A DNA stretch of 51,549 nucleotides from Seminavis robusta (taxonomy: Eukaryota; Bacillariophyta; Bacillariophyceae; Naviculales; Naviculaceae): contig CAICTM010000715.1 of NCBI GenBank assembly GCA_903772945.1, positions 1-51,549 on the forward strand. The letters run 5' to 3'. Made by a program: the position numbers and the translations under genes. The stretch's first letter is position 1; each line of letters opens with the position of its first letter. A model generated the notes under the pieces. The model was not told where the DNA came from, did not search any database, and saw nothing but the letters and a program-made list of their open reading frames with translations. Positions 11,024-21,699 of the stretch are shown here, one piece after another.

Positions 11024-11660
11024 TCACCAATTCCTTTTCCGTAGCAATCTCTGACGAGCTATTGTAGATGCATTTCCACTCCAGCAACTGGAAGCCAGGA
11101 TCCCACCTTTTATCGTATCCTGAAGGACTCTGTCAAGCTTTTGGAAGTTGTGATGCTCCAATTTCTCGATCTCGTCTGCTTTCAACTTGCCCTTCTTGTG
11201 GTAGTTCCTCTGTTTCTGGACCCAAGTTCCAAGCGCGGTGTCCTTCTTGTATGATTCAGGAACAAAGCAGTTGCCCATTTGGTCTCTGTAAGCCTTCCTT
11301 GAGAGCCTGGTAGTTTTGCATCCGTGTACGTTGTTTTTGTGAAGAAGTGCATCCGTTTGGCTTTCCAGAGGGATCATACCCTCCTCCTCCATTGACTCGT
11401 CTTGATTCTTGAGTACAGTAAAATCATCAGCTCCTTAGGATGGGTCATCCTCCAAGGGTTCATCCATCCATGTGTTCTCGAATGTTTAGTATCTACCTTC
11501 ATCAACTCATTTGACTTCACTAGGGAACTTCCTTTGAATTGTCAACTGTCGAAGATGATGTTGGCACTTCTTAATTCTTGAGTACAGCAGCAGAAGTGGC
11601 AGCACCTCGGGATGGATCATCCTCAAAGTCATCCTCGTCTTTGAAAACAACATCAAAGAA
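11024..11660 (-). pseudogene. HA-domain gene fragment
   Basis: One decayed helicase-associated repeat is readable at about 11130-11330 on the minus strand: YRDQMGNCFVPESYKKD, ALGTWVQKQRNYHKKGK and KADEIEKLEHHNF. After it the frame breaks; a second frame reads QLLEWKCIYNSS then SEIATEKELVMFKDIDG toward 11010. Upstream, an acidic frame near 11600-11650 (KDEDDFEDDPSRG) looks like an HA-gene N-terminus. Related in sequence style to the broken gene at 17.2-18.5 kb. Confidence 0.55.
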
Positions 11661-12507
11661 GAGGAAGTAAGGTGCTGGTGTGATATCTAGTACAAAGCAT
11701 TAACAAATGCATTTTAAAAAGCAACAGCAGCAGAATGATGCATGTAGGTGAAACATCTTACTTTGCTCCACTTGCGCAGCAGCAAACTCCTCTTGGAAGG
11801 CTCACGAAAATGCCAAGAGGAGATTCATTTCGTTCAAAGAAGGGCAATGTGGCAAGAGTCTCAAAATCTTCTTGGATTGGAAAGGATGACAAGTTCCAAA
11901 TTCACTGATCTTCTGTTCATCAGAGTCAACCACATCAAAACGCATGTTCATTAGCATCAACCACTTCTATTTTCAGTTGCATGAATGGTACATTCATTCT
12001 TAGAATCAAGCATTTCTTTAGTTGCAGAACTGGTTCGTCCGCTTTCTTAATTGCATGAAATTCAAACAAGAGGCTGCTTTCTACTTTTTGCTTCTTCCAA
12101 TCATATATTATAACCCCCAAGTGCAAGGCTGTTCGGGTCTGAAGAAATAAACCAAGCACCAGTTCTCAAAAACCGTGTGCACGAGTATTTGATTCTGTGT
12201 CAATCTTTTTGATTTTATCAGAAAAGCTGTTGGCATTACATGTATGAACAAGAAAGCCAAGAGGGTCAGGTTTTCAATGCAAAGTCAAATGACGAAGTCG
12301 CTCAGTCAGATTTCTGGGAACTTTTAACAGCTTGGTAGATGGATATTCTTCCGGGGAGACACTTGTTGGCGCTGAGAGGAGCAAGATCGGCTACTGATTG
12401 AGGGGACTCTGGGGAGCATTCCTGAACTTCTAGCTCGTTGCTGAGAAGATACTATGGAATCGAGGATGTCTGGCTGAAATTCTTCAGATGAGACATTTGA
12501 AAGTGAA
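11661..12507. other. Intergenic, no supported gene
   Basis: About 850 bp between the HA fragment and the oxidase-gene copy. Only short overlapping frames on both strands; no recognisable family, repeat or RNA gene. Confidence 0.45.
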
Positions 12508-13203
12508 GAACCAAAAAGACACTCACAACAGTGGTTTGCAGCCACGCATTGAAGAAATTGGCTTTGGAAAGGAACAGAACCAGATAAATGGATATACAAA
12601 GTAGACGATCAATTGGGCAATCCCGAGGAGTATCACATCCTTGAGAGAATCAGCCTAAATGGTCTCCCGAGGATAAACACAATATTGCAAGCCATCTTCA
12701 CACCCATTGCTCCATACTTGGGCAGCAATCGTAGAATTTGGACGGATGTTTCCAATCGAATGATTTCTGGAAAAAGCAGTGGTGGCACACCAGCAAGTTG
12801 TGAAAACGCAGAGAACGTAAATGATATGAACCAGTTCCCAGTGCATTCGCTCTTCCAACCAAGTCTCTTTCACTTTGTTGCTTTTATCAGCTCGGGATGC
12901 TTGATGCTTTGTTTTTTTGTCAGGAGGTGGTAGAGGCTTAGCACTTTCCCTCTTCGTGGCTCGTTTGACAATCACAGCAGGAGCAGTATTGGTTCTTTGA
13001 ACACGAAGTCCAGTCGGTAGAGGAGGAGCAGGATACAGCACTGGAAGCCACCCCAGGTCGAAATGCTCTAACGGGGGCGGCACCGGCAGCTGCCGTTCGC
13101 CGGAGGGCTATATCCTTCGAATTTTCCAGTGTTATAACAAGAGAAGAGTCGTCGGTTAAGCTAAATTTAACCATATGTTTCGCCGTGAATACTCGACGCC
13201 ATC
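12508..13203 (-). pseudogene. Truncated copy of NADPH oxidase-like gene (5' half)
   Basis: Nearly the same DNA as about 35998-36987, the first exon of the oxidase-like gene. It preserves VKFSLTDDSS..ITLENS, DIALRRTAAAGAAPV, FRPGVASSAV, then in another frame the first membrane segment region (LVHIIYVLCVFTTCW). Differences: a loss of roughly 275 bp that removes the start codon and the first part of the PH/GRAM-like region, an in-frame loss of seven codons, and a frameshift after ASSAV. The copied upstream DNA resumes at 15174 beyond an insertion. It cannot make the oxidase. Confidence 0.85.
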
Positions 13204-15173
13204 GTAACGACCCTAGGGGGGGCCACTGAGGAGCTTGGAATTTTGTAATGAACTTATTTTATTGAAAGCAAAAAGCTAGAGATAAGGAAAGAGAGAGCAC
13301 TGGAAACCTTCACAAAAAACGTACATGTAGTCTAATTAGCTGGCTTGTCAGATAGAGTACCATTTCGTGTTGACAAAGCACAATCGAACTATTTTACTAT
13401 CAAATCGCACAGTGGTTTGCATAAACCATACGAAATTCCTTTTCACAGGCCTATGCAGCATTGGCTGAATCGTAATCTGTTAGATAAGTACAGTATTTTA
13501 TATAGTAATCGGTCCTATGCAGGATTGGCATTAAAGCATGTAAAAGCGTTGATATGAAGGACTCGAATTACTTATCTCCTATCTTGACTAGTGACACATA
13601 ATGAGAATGCGTAACTGCACATGTTGGTAAAACATACATCATTTCGTATAGTAGAAAAGGCTACCAGTGCAAAAAGGTTGGTATGCAGGATTCGACCTAT
13701 TGACCGTATATCTTGTATTTTCCAGTAAAAATCGTTTCCTGCACAGACATAAGTAAAGGTGACATTTGAAACATGCATCGAATCGCCAAACGGAACATGA
13801 ATCCTGCACAGAGCTGTATTCATAGTAAAAGAGTTTAAAAGCGTGACTGCACATCTTGGTAGATTCGTACAATAATGTATATAGTAAATGCTTCTAGGGG
13901 GTGCAACACCGTCCTTATGCAGGATTCACATTTCTTAGCTTATCTCTTTATTGTGTCCAAACATTTTCTTTCCTTGACAGGCATTAGTAGGGGCGCCCTT
14001 GAAGCTATATACCTGTATTTCGAATCCTGTATTGAGTCCAATCGTATATTAATAGTGTATATTTCAATAGTTCTTAACACATGCTGTTCTAAGAAGGCGT
14101 TTCAAGGCGTAATAAAAAGCCAGGAATATTGTAACATGTTTACAATCCATTGTACACATGTATAGTAAAATAGTAATATTGTGGTTTGCGTTCATCAAAT
14201 CCTACTCCTTCGTGTTTGTCTAAGTCACTAGTTTTTGTGTAGCTTTGGTAGAAAAGGCTTAAATAAATGCTTCACAATTAACGACCCTAGGGGGAGCCAC
14301 TGAGGAGCATGGATTTTTGTAACAAAATTATTTTATTAAAATTCAAGGGTGAGAGATAAAGAAAGAGGAAGCGCTGGAAACCTGGCTAGTGTACTATCTA
14401 GCTAGCTACATAGTACCGGTAGGTAGCTAGCTAGTAGCTAGTAGCTATGCATAGCAGCGACATAGAGTACCATTTCGTGTTGACAAAGCACAATCTTACT
14501 ATTTTACTATAGATTTGTATGGTGGTTTGCATATACGGTACCAAATTACTTTTCGAATCGTGAATTAGTAGATTCCTACAGTACTTTGTATAGTAAATTA
14601 TGCTAGATAAAGCGTGTAAAAGCGTTGATATGCAGGACTCGAATTACTTATCTCCCAGCTTGACTAGTGACACCTTACGAGAATTTGTGAGTGCACTTCC
14701 AGGTAGATTCGTACAGCTTAATATATAGTAAAAGATACTACAGGTGCAAAAAGGTTGCTATGCAGGAATCAAACTAGCGACCTTATATCTTCTACTGACC
14801 AGTCAAATCGCTTCCTGCACAGGCATCAGCAAAGATGACATTTGAAACATGCATCGAATTCCAATCGTATAGTAATAGAGTACGTTTCAATAATTTGTGA
14901 CACATGCCCACTATCTGGAGGCGTAATAAAAAGGAAGGAATTTGTAACATGTTTACAATTCATTGTACAAATGTATAGTAAAAACGTAGTATTGTGGTTT
15001 GCCATTGCGACATTTACTCCTGCGTGCTTGTCTAACTTACGCAACTTTGTGGAGCCTTGGTAGAAAAGGCTTATTAAATAAATGCTTCACAATTATTAAA
15101 GTCGGGAGGGATTGAGGTAAACTCTCCTCAGTGTTAAACGGGTGAGAGACTGAGCTAAACTCCTCAGTGTTAA
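13204..15173. mobile_element. Two-unit tandem repeat insertion, non-coding
   Basis: About 1.97 kb inserted into the oxidase-gene copy, exactly where the parent at 36987-36991 is uninterrupted. It holds two head-to-tail units: one from about 13204 and one from about 14278. Both start TAACGACCCTAGGGGG, continue GCCACTGAGGAGC, and end near GGTAGAAAAGGC...ATGCTTCACAAT. The first is about 1.07 kb, the second about 0.82 kb with internal losses. A 3' tail (15096-15173) carries a doubled CTCCTCAGTGTTAA motif. AT-rich, no coding frame. Unknown class: it may be a non-autonomous element that inserted twice or a tandemly amplified one. Confidence 0.6.
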
Positions 15174-15410
15174 TGAAAACTAACAAGGATGCTGTGGCTA
15201 TTGATAGATTACAGGTAAGAAGAATTCGCTTTTATATCTTTTCTCTTTGCAATTGCTTATTAAGATGGGGAAGAACGGAGAGCAGGATAGTACATGTGCT
15301 AGCTAGATAGTAGTGGACATCATACAGTATGCCTGCTTGGTGACTTGGCAAGGACTAATGATATATGCATTGCCACCAGTCACAAAATAGACAAAAAGCA
15401 AGCTGAGAAT
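15174..15410 (-). pseudogene. Copied upstream region of the oxidase-like gene
   Basis: Matches about 36990-37318: both read GAAAACTAACAA(G/T)GATGCTG, then AAGAATTC, and further on TATGCCTGCTTGGTGACTTGG and GCCACCAGTCACAAAAT. This is DNA upstream of the start codon of the parent gene, so the duplication carried the promoter region. Similarity fades after about 15390. Confidence 0.7.
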
Positions 15411-15964
15411 CGCGTTCCTCTGCAAATTTGGGAACACTTCTCTCGAACACTGCTTCCGAACACTTTTTCTGAACACTTCTCCCGAACACATTGTAAGATA
15501 TTATTTCTGAATTATCAGTGGACAGTCTTTAAGTATTTTGCAAACAATTTTTGTTGACGCTTTTTGTGCGCACCGTATCGCACTGTACCGTACCACACAT
15601 GTACAAATTATTAAAAGCTTCACAGATCCAATAGCATTCAAAGAATACGATATAAATCTTGCTGGGTATCTAATTTGCAATTGTTGTGGTACTGGTATAG
15701 ATACTACTCCATTCTCCATTCTATTGACTTTTTAATATATTTTCTTCTACAGCACAACTCATCACCTGAATAAAATAGATTAGGAAACCAACAACAATCT
15801 TGGTTAGACGATAGAAACAAGAGCAAAATAAAAAAACACATTGGAGCACTGATCTAACGCGTCTACTTCTCTGCAAAATCTTGATTGCTTATATTTTCAG
15901 CAGGAAATTTGAATTCAGTCAAATTGTGCTGGAAAGCTGAACCAAAATCGGCAGCAAAAATGCA
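15411..15964. repeat. Short GAACACT direct repeats and unassigned DNA
   Basis: Between 15434 and 15490 the motif CGAACACT or TGAACACTTCTC recurs about four times with 12-18 bp spacing. The remainder to 15964 holds no supported gene. Confidence 0.4.
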
Positions 15965-16860
15965 GCAATGGAGCAAGCAGAACTTGTTTTTGATCGCTAT
16001 GAAGATCACTTTGAGTCACTAGAGGAATTAAACACAGATGTGATAGAGTATCCAACGAGATAACAAAGATATATCAGACCATGCCGTTGGGGTGGTGCAA
16101 GGTACAAGCCGGTCCCACTGCTCCAGCTGCGGCAGCATCAGGCCCCTCAACGCTGGCTGGCTCATCAAGTGCCCAGGAGCGTTCCTCAATCGTGCATGTC
16201 TTAACAAAAACCGACCCTATTTTTTGGGACGGATTTAGGGACGGGTTCCCTTTAGGGTCGGGTTTGAAAACCGACCCTAAAAATAGGGACGGTTTCTAAA
16301 AAATAGGGACGGTTTCTGAAAAAATGTCCCTAATTTAGGGACGGGTTTCGATTTAGGGTCGGGTTTGAAAAACGTCCCTAAATGGAAGCGGGACTGAGTG
16401 GTAAATACATTGAAAACGCACCAATATTAGGGTCGGGTTTGAAAACCGACCCTAAAAATAGGGACGGTTTCTGAAAAATAGGGACGGTTTCTGAAAAAAC
16501 GTCCCTAATTTAGGGACGGGTTTCGATTTAGGGTCGGGTTTCGAAACCGACCCTAAATCAGTCGGATTTAGGGTCGAGTTTCCAAACCGACCCTAAAAAT
16601 AGGGTCGGATTTAAAGGGCATGCACGATTGAGGAACGCTCCAGTCCCCGACTACCATCACATTTGGGCACAAAGCCAATGCCGTAGCCGTCCGTGCTCAT
16701 TGATCAGTACCTTCTGAACATCGTTGACCATAAGATGACATTGGATATTTTGCAATGGAAAAGCTCATTGAAGCCATGAACGCAGAGAATAGGAATATCG
16801 GATGACGACCTCGATGAAAATCCGAGCTCTGGAAAGCAATTTCAAATTTGGTCAGAAGAT
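15965..16860 (+). pseudogene. Internal fragment of PPR gene, split by a MITE
   Basis: Plus-strand copy of the segment lying on the minus strand at about 19190-19620. It reads MEQAELVFDRYEDHFESL, then broken frames matching the parent through GWCKVQAG and the Ala/Pro/Ser linker, is interrupted at 16177-16640, and resumes with AMEKLIEA-like sequence near 16755. A TAA stop after a frame change and loss of both ends make it non-functional. It is inverted relative to the parent gene. Confidence 0.8.
16177..16640. mobile_element. Foldback MITE inserted in PPR pseudogene
   Basis: 464 bp with perfect 22-bp terminal inverted repeats (16177-16198 and 16619-16640), extended imperfectly for a further 25 bp or so. 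Inside are many copies, in both orientations, of AGGGTCGGTTT, AAACCGACCCTA, TAGGGACGG and CGTCCCTA, so most of the element can fold on itself. It is flanked by CAG on both sides (16174-16176 and 16641-16643). The parent PPR gene has a single CAG at this site (complement of 19405-19407), which proves insertion with a 3-bp target duplication. No coding frame. A 3-bp duplication is seen in PIF/Harbinger and CACTA groups, but the ends do not decide the class. Confidence 0.85.
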
Positions 16861-17205
16861 TGTTGGTTAGCTCTATATCTCTAACAAAATATCCCGTCGA
16901 CTGTCTACCTCAGAGTCAGCTACCAGTTCTTCATTTTGTACTCGCAGTTGATTGGTCCAGAAGGTCCGACGTTTACTGGTGGTGAATCAAGTTGATCAGA
17001 TCTGTAGCCAAAGCATAATTATCATCACTATGCCAAGTTCGCAATGCAATGGCCTCCATAGACAAGAGTCGCTCATCTGGGACAAAATCCTCTGGACATC
17101 ACGTTTGCACCCATATGTACTGAAAGCAATTGTATACCTCTCTTCTATCAAAACCAAGTCTGTCTTCTTCCGACCGTTCCAACTGTGGTAGTTGGCTAAG
17201 AAGAG
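16861..17205. other. Intergenic, no supported gene
   Basis: About 345 bp between the PPR fragment and the broken HA gene. No motif, repeat or RNA gene was recognised. Confidence 0.4.
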
Positions 17206-18456
17206 CTACAGTATAGTTGAACCAGTTCTATTTCTTTTCTTTTCTTTTCTTTTCGAGCAGCTATGTGAATATTTGCTGCCATGCAATGACTCGACATGAG
17301 TATGTGGAAAGGTGATCCTTTGGGAAGCATTTTTGCAACCTGCAGTAATGAGAGCAACCACAGCTTCCAAATGGCACATCAGTGGGACCTTTGGAATTCT
17401 CAATATTGCATTCATACTCCAGCAGTTTGATGATCTTCTCTCAGGCGCATTGTTGGCTTCGCTGATCATATCTGTAATCGTGGATTTGCGGCCCTTCTTC
17501 TTCGGTGCAGAATCAGTGGTGTCAGAGGCTGATGCATGTTTGCGAGACTCTTGAAAAACTTCGCTTCGTTGATCATCTGTGATTTTATTCCCAGCCATCA
17601 GATCAGGGGTTACCCTGGATTTGCGGCGCTTCTTCTTCGGTGCAGAATCGTTGGTTGAAGAGGCTGAGACACGTTTGCTAGCTAGACCCTCACAAGATCC
17701 TATGCACGGATCTGCTCTGCTCATTCCACTCAAATCCAATAGCCTCCAATTTCTGCTTTGAGCTTTCCCTTCTTGTATTATGGGACTGTCGCTGATTGCC
17801 AACTGCCAACCCATATCTTGCCCGTGCCACGACCATGTGTCTGAGAGGCTCCCGTGTCCCAGCTCTCAAGGTATTCAAGCGTTGGGATGACTGTGGTGCC
17901 CTCGATCTCTTCCGCTAGTCTTGCTCCTTTGCTCCTCCCTGCACTCCTGCCTTCACCGCTTTCCTTGGTTTCCATGTTGCCCTGCTTGCGCCCTTGATTG
18001 CTTGCCTTGCGTTCCTGCATCGTGCCCTCCCCTCGAGCTCTGTCCCCATCCTCATCTTAGCTCTCTCTAATCCATAGTAGTAAACCCGATTCGATATTCC
18101 AAGGGCAGGGTCATCCTCATGTCGTTTACAATGTCCCATTTGTTCTCGGTAGTCCTTGAGCAATAATTGATGGCTTGCATCCTTAGTTCGCTGCCCTCCT
18201 GTTCTGCACCGGCGGCGCACTCTACCTCCCACAGAAACCCAATGGCTTCCAATTTCTGGATCAGTTCTGCTTCCAGCTTCCCCTTCTTGTAGGCTCTCTG
18301 CTGATTGCCAACCCATGTTCCAAGGGCAGGGTCGTTATCATGTCGTTTTGGAACATTGCAATGTCCCGTTTTTCTCGTTAGTCCTTTTGCAATTGATAGT
18401 TGTCTTCCTAGGTCCAGAGCAAGCACACAAACGATACACCCTACAAATGAATTCAA
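17206..18456 (-). pseudogene. HA-domain gene with duplicated nuclear signals, frameshifted
   Basis: At least three decayed helicase-associated repeats can be followed through frame changes from 18456 downward: GHCNVPKRHDNDPALGTWVG..LEAIGF, then YREQMGHCKRHEDDPALG, then a third whose end reads KQKLEAIGFEWNEQ. Toward the 3' end two tandem copies of a basic segment occur, SAPKKKRRKSRVTPDLMAG and SAPKKKGRKSTITDMISE; the first matches an SV40-type nuclear localisation signal. At least three frameshifts are needed to join the parts. It abuts the PPR gene's 3' flank. It could be a spliced gene in part, but no clean introns explain every break. Confidence 0.55.
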
Positions 18457-18585
18457 AATAGATGACTAAAGAGCCAGCATCACAACATAGCTACGAGCAA
18501 GGGAACAATTAGCGCAACAATGCCACTGGTCTCTTAGCACTAGGTTTAAACTACAGATCACTAGGCTTAAACGCAAGCATCATGG

Positions 18586-21147
18586 TCAATAGCTTCTCTT
18601 CCTGCCACCTCCATGGCGCGGGGGTTTGTTGTTTTTCCTGGCATTGATACTCTCACTCCATTGAGGTGGGAGCAACTCCATGTTAACCTCACCCCTGGGA
18701 CACCGCAGAATGCTTCGCCATTGCTCTTCGGGTACCATATTCTGGAAGTTTTGAATCACAAAGGAATTGACGAGGCCTTTCCTACAACACATCTTAAAGG
18801 TTGAAGCGATCAACTTGTCCTTTTGGGGTCCTTCTGGCAATAAGTTTGCACATTTCAACATTCTTCCAAAAGAAACGTGATCCAATCCATCTCGCAGACC
18901 CCTCATTTCATTGAATAATTCAATCGCAATCTTGAAGGCTTCTCTGGTTTCGTTTTCGTTGGTTGTTTCTGCGCATGCAGTCAACACGGCGTTGTACGTG
19001 AAGACTGTTGGTTGGATTCCCTCATTTCCCTCTTCGTAAGATCGCCGCATGCGCTGGAGAATGGCATACGATTTGTTGGCCAACTTTGCCACTCTAGCCT
19101 TGGTCATGGCGCGAATGAAGGAAGTGTACACTCTTTCACTTGGGGTTACCTGTCCGCTCACACAGCACTTCTCCATAACATCAAACGTTTTGGAAGCTAG
19201 CGTAAAAAGAAACTGCCTTCCAGAGCTCGGATCTTCATCAATGCTGTCATCCGATATTGCTATTCTCTGCGTTATGGCTTCAATGAGCTTTTCCATTGCA
19301 AAATTATCGACAGTCATTTTACGGTCAACCATGTCCAAGAGGTAATCATGCGCGCGAACGGCTGGGGCATTGGCATTGGGCCCGGGTGTAACGGCACTCG
19401 GGGACTGGGCACTTGGTGAGCCAGCGTCGGGGGGACTTGATCCTGCCCCACCTGCCCCAGATGGAGCAGTGTGACCGGCTTGTACCTTGCACCACCCCAA
19501 CAGCATAGTCCGATATATCTCTGCTATCCCGTCTGATACTCCATCTGCGTTTGATTCCGCTAGTGACTCAAAGTGATCTTCGTAGCGATCAAAGACAAGT
19601 TCTGCTTGTTCCATTGCATCTTCGCTGCCCATTTTGGCCCAGCTTTCCAGCACAATTTGAATTGACTTGGCAGAGGGCCGAAAGCTATCGTCTCCATCCA
19701 TGTACTTTTCGTTCATCTCATCAAGGATTATCTCTGCATGCGTGGGACCAAACTGATTTTTGCTGTAAGCCCAAGCGTTCATGCAAGCCAAATAGGCAAT
19801 TGCGTCTGGCCCAAAACTGATTCTGCCATCCTCGTGTAGTGTCTCCATTCGTTTTAGCAATTTGTCAGCTTTGTTCTCAGCGCCATAAAAGTTCTTCCTA
19901 GCCAAGCGACTCCAGGCACTCATGACAATGGTCCAGCTGGCAATGTTGGGTTCTTCAACTTGCTCTCCTTCAAAGTACTGATACAAGAGTTGATTAAAGA
20001 TGCGCTCTGCACAGCTAACACCATCCCAATCATTTTGCTGGGCATAGGCATCAATAAGTGTGATATAACTTGAGAGATTGGGGGTAACACAACCATCACA
20101 ATTCAATTCATTCTCCAATTCAACCATAAACACGAGAAGTTTCTCAGCTCTCTCTGGTCCATAGTCAAGTCCACTCTTAGCCCATGATACCAAAACTTTG
20201 TTGAAGCTTTCAAGTGTAATTCCTCCTGGCATGCCTGTGTCGGGGTCCAAATGCGGTGGAAACAACTTGACTGCTTGTTTCAAGACCTTTTCGGCCCTTT
20301 GGGAAGATCCCCTGTCTCTGCTGCGTGCCAATGCCAGGATGACTGATTGGTACATGTCACAAGTTTGTTCCAAGCCATAACGATCCTTGATGGTGTCAAA
20401 CAAATCATACACTTTTCTGTCAGTTCCACGTTCTCTCGACGACGCAAAGACCCGGAGTACGATTTCCAGTACTGTTTGGGTTGGTCTCAAGTGTTCAATT
20501 CCCGAATCCCGCAGCTGTTCCATCATACTCATGAGGTTGCCCACGTGCTCCACAGCAGGTTGTCCTCTTGTATCCTTCCGCCGGCCGTTGGCATACCGAA
20601 GGGCATCTTTTTCCCATGCCTTCATTGCCATAGTAAAATCTGTGATAGTTGGTTCCAAGATGGCGGTTTTTTCTTCTAAATCCTGTTCCACTGCATGTTG
20701 CCACTCATCAAGTAACCGAAACAAGAGTTTCTCAACAACTGGGGCCGTGGACTCTTCTTCTTGGTCTTGTTCTTCCTGGTCGTTATCTGTTTCGACAAAA
20801 AAAGCCATGATATCACGAATAAAGTAGACCTGATCTACACTGAGTTCCCCAACAGGGGTTTCATCAATGGCTGCAAGGAGTTCGATCTCATCAACCTCTT
20901 CTTCCACATACTCTGCTTCGTTTTCCAAATCATCCTGGAGCCATGATGCTTCTTCAGAAAGGGTTTCTGAATCTTCAAGGGGGTGATCTGGAGCTGACGT
21001 AGAATGCAACTTGGACGTCAACCTCTGTGAATATGGAAGAATGCCAATGTTTGGAGCAAAACAATATACCTGTACATCTTGCCATAACAATACTTGGAAA
21101 CCCAGCAGCCAGGCGAAGCTATGTGAAAATGGCTTGGAGCCGCACAT
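18586..21147 (-). CDS. Plastid-type pentatricopeptide repeat (PPR) protein
   Basis: 853 residues, single exon. The N-terminus has a hydrophobic signal (about 10-28) followed by YCFAPN, an ASAFAP-like site with Phe30, so import into the plastid is expected. An acidic region (about 60-90) precedes a long array of degenerate PPR-type helical pairs from about 170 to 520, with a further block at about 690-780 (VYTSFIRAMTKARVAKLANK, TVFTYNAVLTACAETTNENE). A low-complexity Gly/Ser/Pro linker lies between at about 560-595. PPR proteins bind organellar RNA and act in processing, stability or translation; no editing-type DYW domain is seen. Head-to-head with the kinase gene. Two fragments of this gene lie within 8 kb on the left. 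Confidence 0.85.
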   Translation of the reverse strand: MCGSKPFSHSFAWLLGFQVLLWQDVQVYCFAPNIGILPYSQRLTSKLHSTSAPDHPLEDSETLSEEASWLQDDLENEAEYVEEEVDEIELLAAIDETPVGELSVDQVYFIRDIMAFFVETDNDQEEQDQEEESTAPVVEKLLFRLLDEWQHAVEQDLEEKTAILEPTITDFTMAMKAWEKDALRYANGRRKDTRGQPAVEHVGNLMSMMEQLRDSGIEHLRPTQTVLEIVLRVFASSRERGTDRKVYDLFDTIKDRYGLEQTCDMYQSVILALARSRDRGSSQRAEKVLKQAVKLFPPHLDPDTGMPGGITLESFNKVLVSWAKSGLDYGPERAEKLLVFMVELENELNCDGCVTPNLSSYITLIDAYAQQNDWDGVSCAERIFNQLLYQYFEGEQVEEPNIASWTIVMSAWSRLARKNFYGAENKADKLLKRMETLHEDGRISFGPDAIAYLACMNAWAYSKNQFGPTHAEIILDEMNEKYMDGDDSFRPSAKSIQIVLESWAKMGSEDAMEQAELVFDRYEDHFESLAESNADGVSDGIAEIYRTMLLGWCKVQAGHTAPSGAGGAGSSPPDAGSPSAQSPSAVTPGPNANAPAVRAHDYLLDMVDRKMTVDNFAMEKLIEAITQRIAISDDSIDEDPSSGRQFLFTLASKTFDVMEKCCVSGQVTPSERVYTSFIRAMTKARVAKLANKSYAILQRMRRSYEEGNEGIQPTVFTYNAVLTACAETTNENETREAFKIAIELFNEMRGLRDGLDHVSFGRMLKCANLLPEGPQKDKLIASTFKMCCRKGLVNSFVIQNFQNMVPEEQWRSILRCPRGEVNMELLPPQWSESINARKNNKPPRHGGGRKRSY

Positions 21148-21699
21148 GGCAAGAACTACCGGTACCTAGCTATCTGGTTGGTGGGTGGACTTGATTGGCC
21201 TCGGCTTGTCGGTCGTTGTCAAGCACCTTTGTCTTCTTTCCTGGGCAGAGGCAGCAAGAGAGTCGAGTCCACTCGGCAGGGGCAAAGTTTGGTCACCAGT
21301 CACCAGGACGGGAATTTAAAAAATTTGATCTTGTTTGGATCCTTGATCACCCTTTCAATAACTTCCCGAGCAGAGGCAGCAAGAGATGGACGACAACTGC
21401 TGTGCCTGGCCTCTTTGCGATGGAAGAAGCCAAAAAGTGGTTGGTTGACAACTGCGCCAGGATCTTTTTCAGCAGGAGGCTTGATGGCCCCGATGTTGAT
21501 GGGTTGTGACATGGTCTGTCTGCGACCGACAACCTCACCGTGGATGCGGTATCGTTTCCACGCTGAAATGATTTTCGCTCCACGATTGGATACCCTCATT
21601 CATTCCTCATTCACTCTCCGTCTATGGCTCATTATTTCGGCTTCGAAGAACTTGCACACCCCAACAACGAGCATCCGACCATTCGACAATACAATAGCA
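21148..21699. promoter_or_regulatory. Shared divergent promoter region, PPR and kinase
   Basis: About 550 bp between the two start codons. It holds a TACCGGTA palindrome at 21157-21164. The kinase reading frame stays open upstream to 21178, but that extension lacks kinase-family character, so it is treated as leader sequence. Confidence 0.4.

Noticed and set aside
13198..15110. Possible tRNA genes suggested by repeated GCAGGATTCGA-like motifs in the tandem units
   Set aside because: No matching acceptor stem or anticodon arm could be laid out around them.
15303..15735. Overlapping 60-72 codon frames on both strands
   Set aside because: AT-rich chance frames; part of the stretch is the copied oxidase promoter.
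21178..21699. In-frame extension of the kinase to an ATG at 21178
   Set aside because: The added part is Ser/Arg-rich, resembles no kinase region, and overlaps the divergent promoter; the triple ATG at 21700 is a better start.
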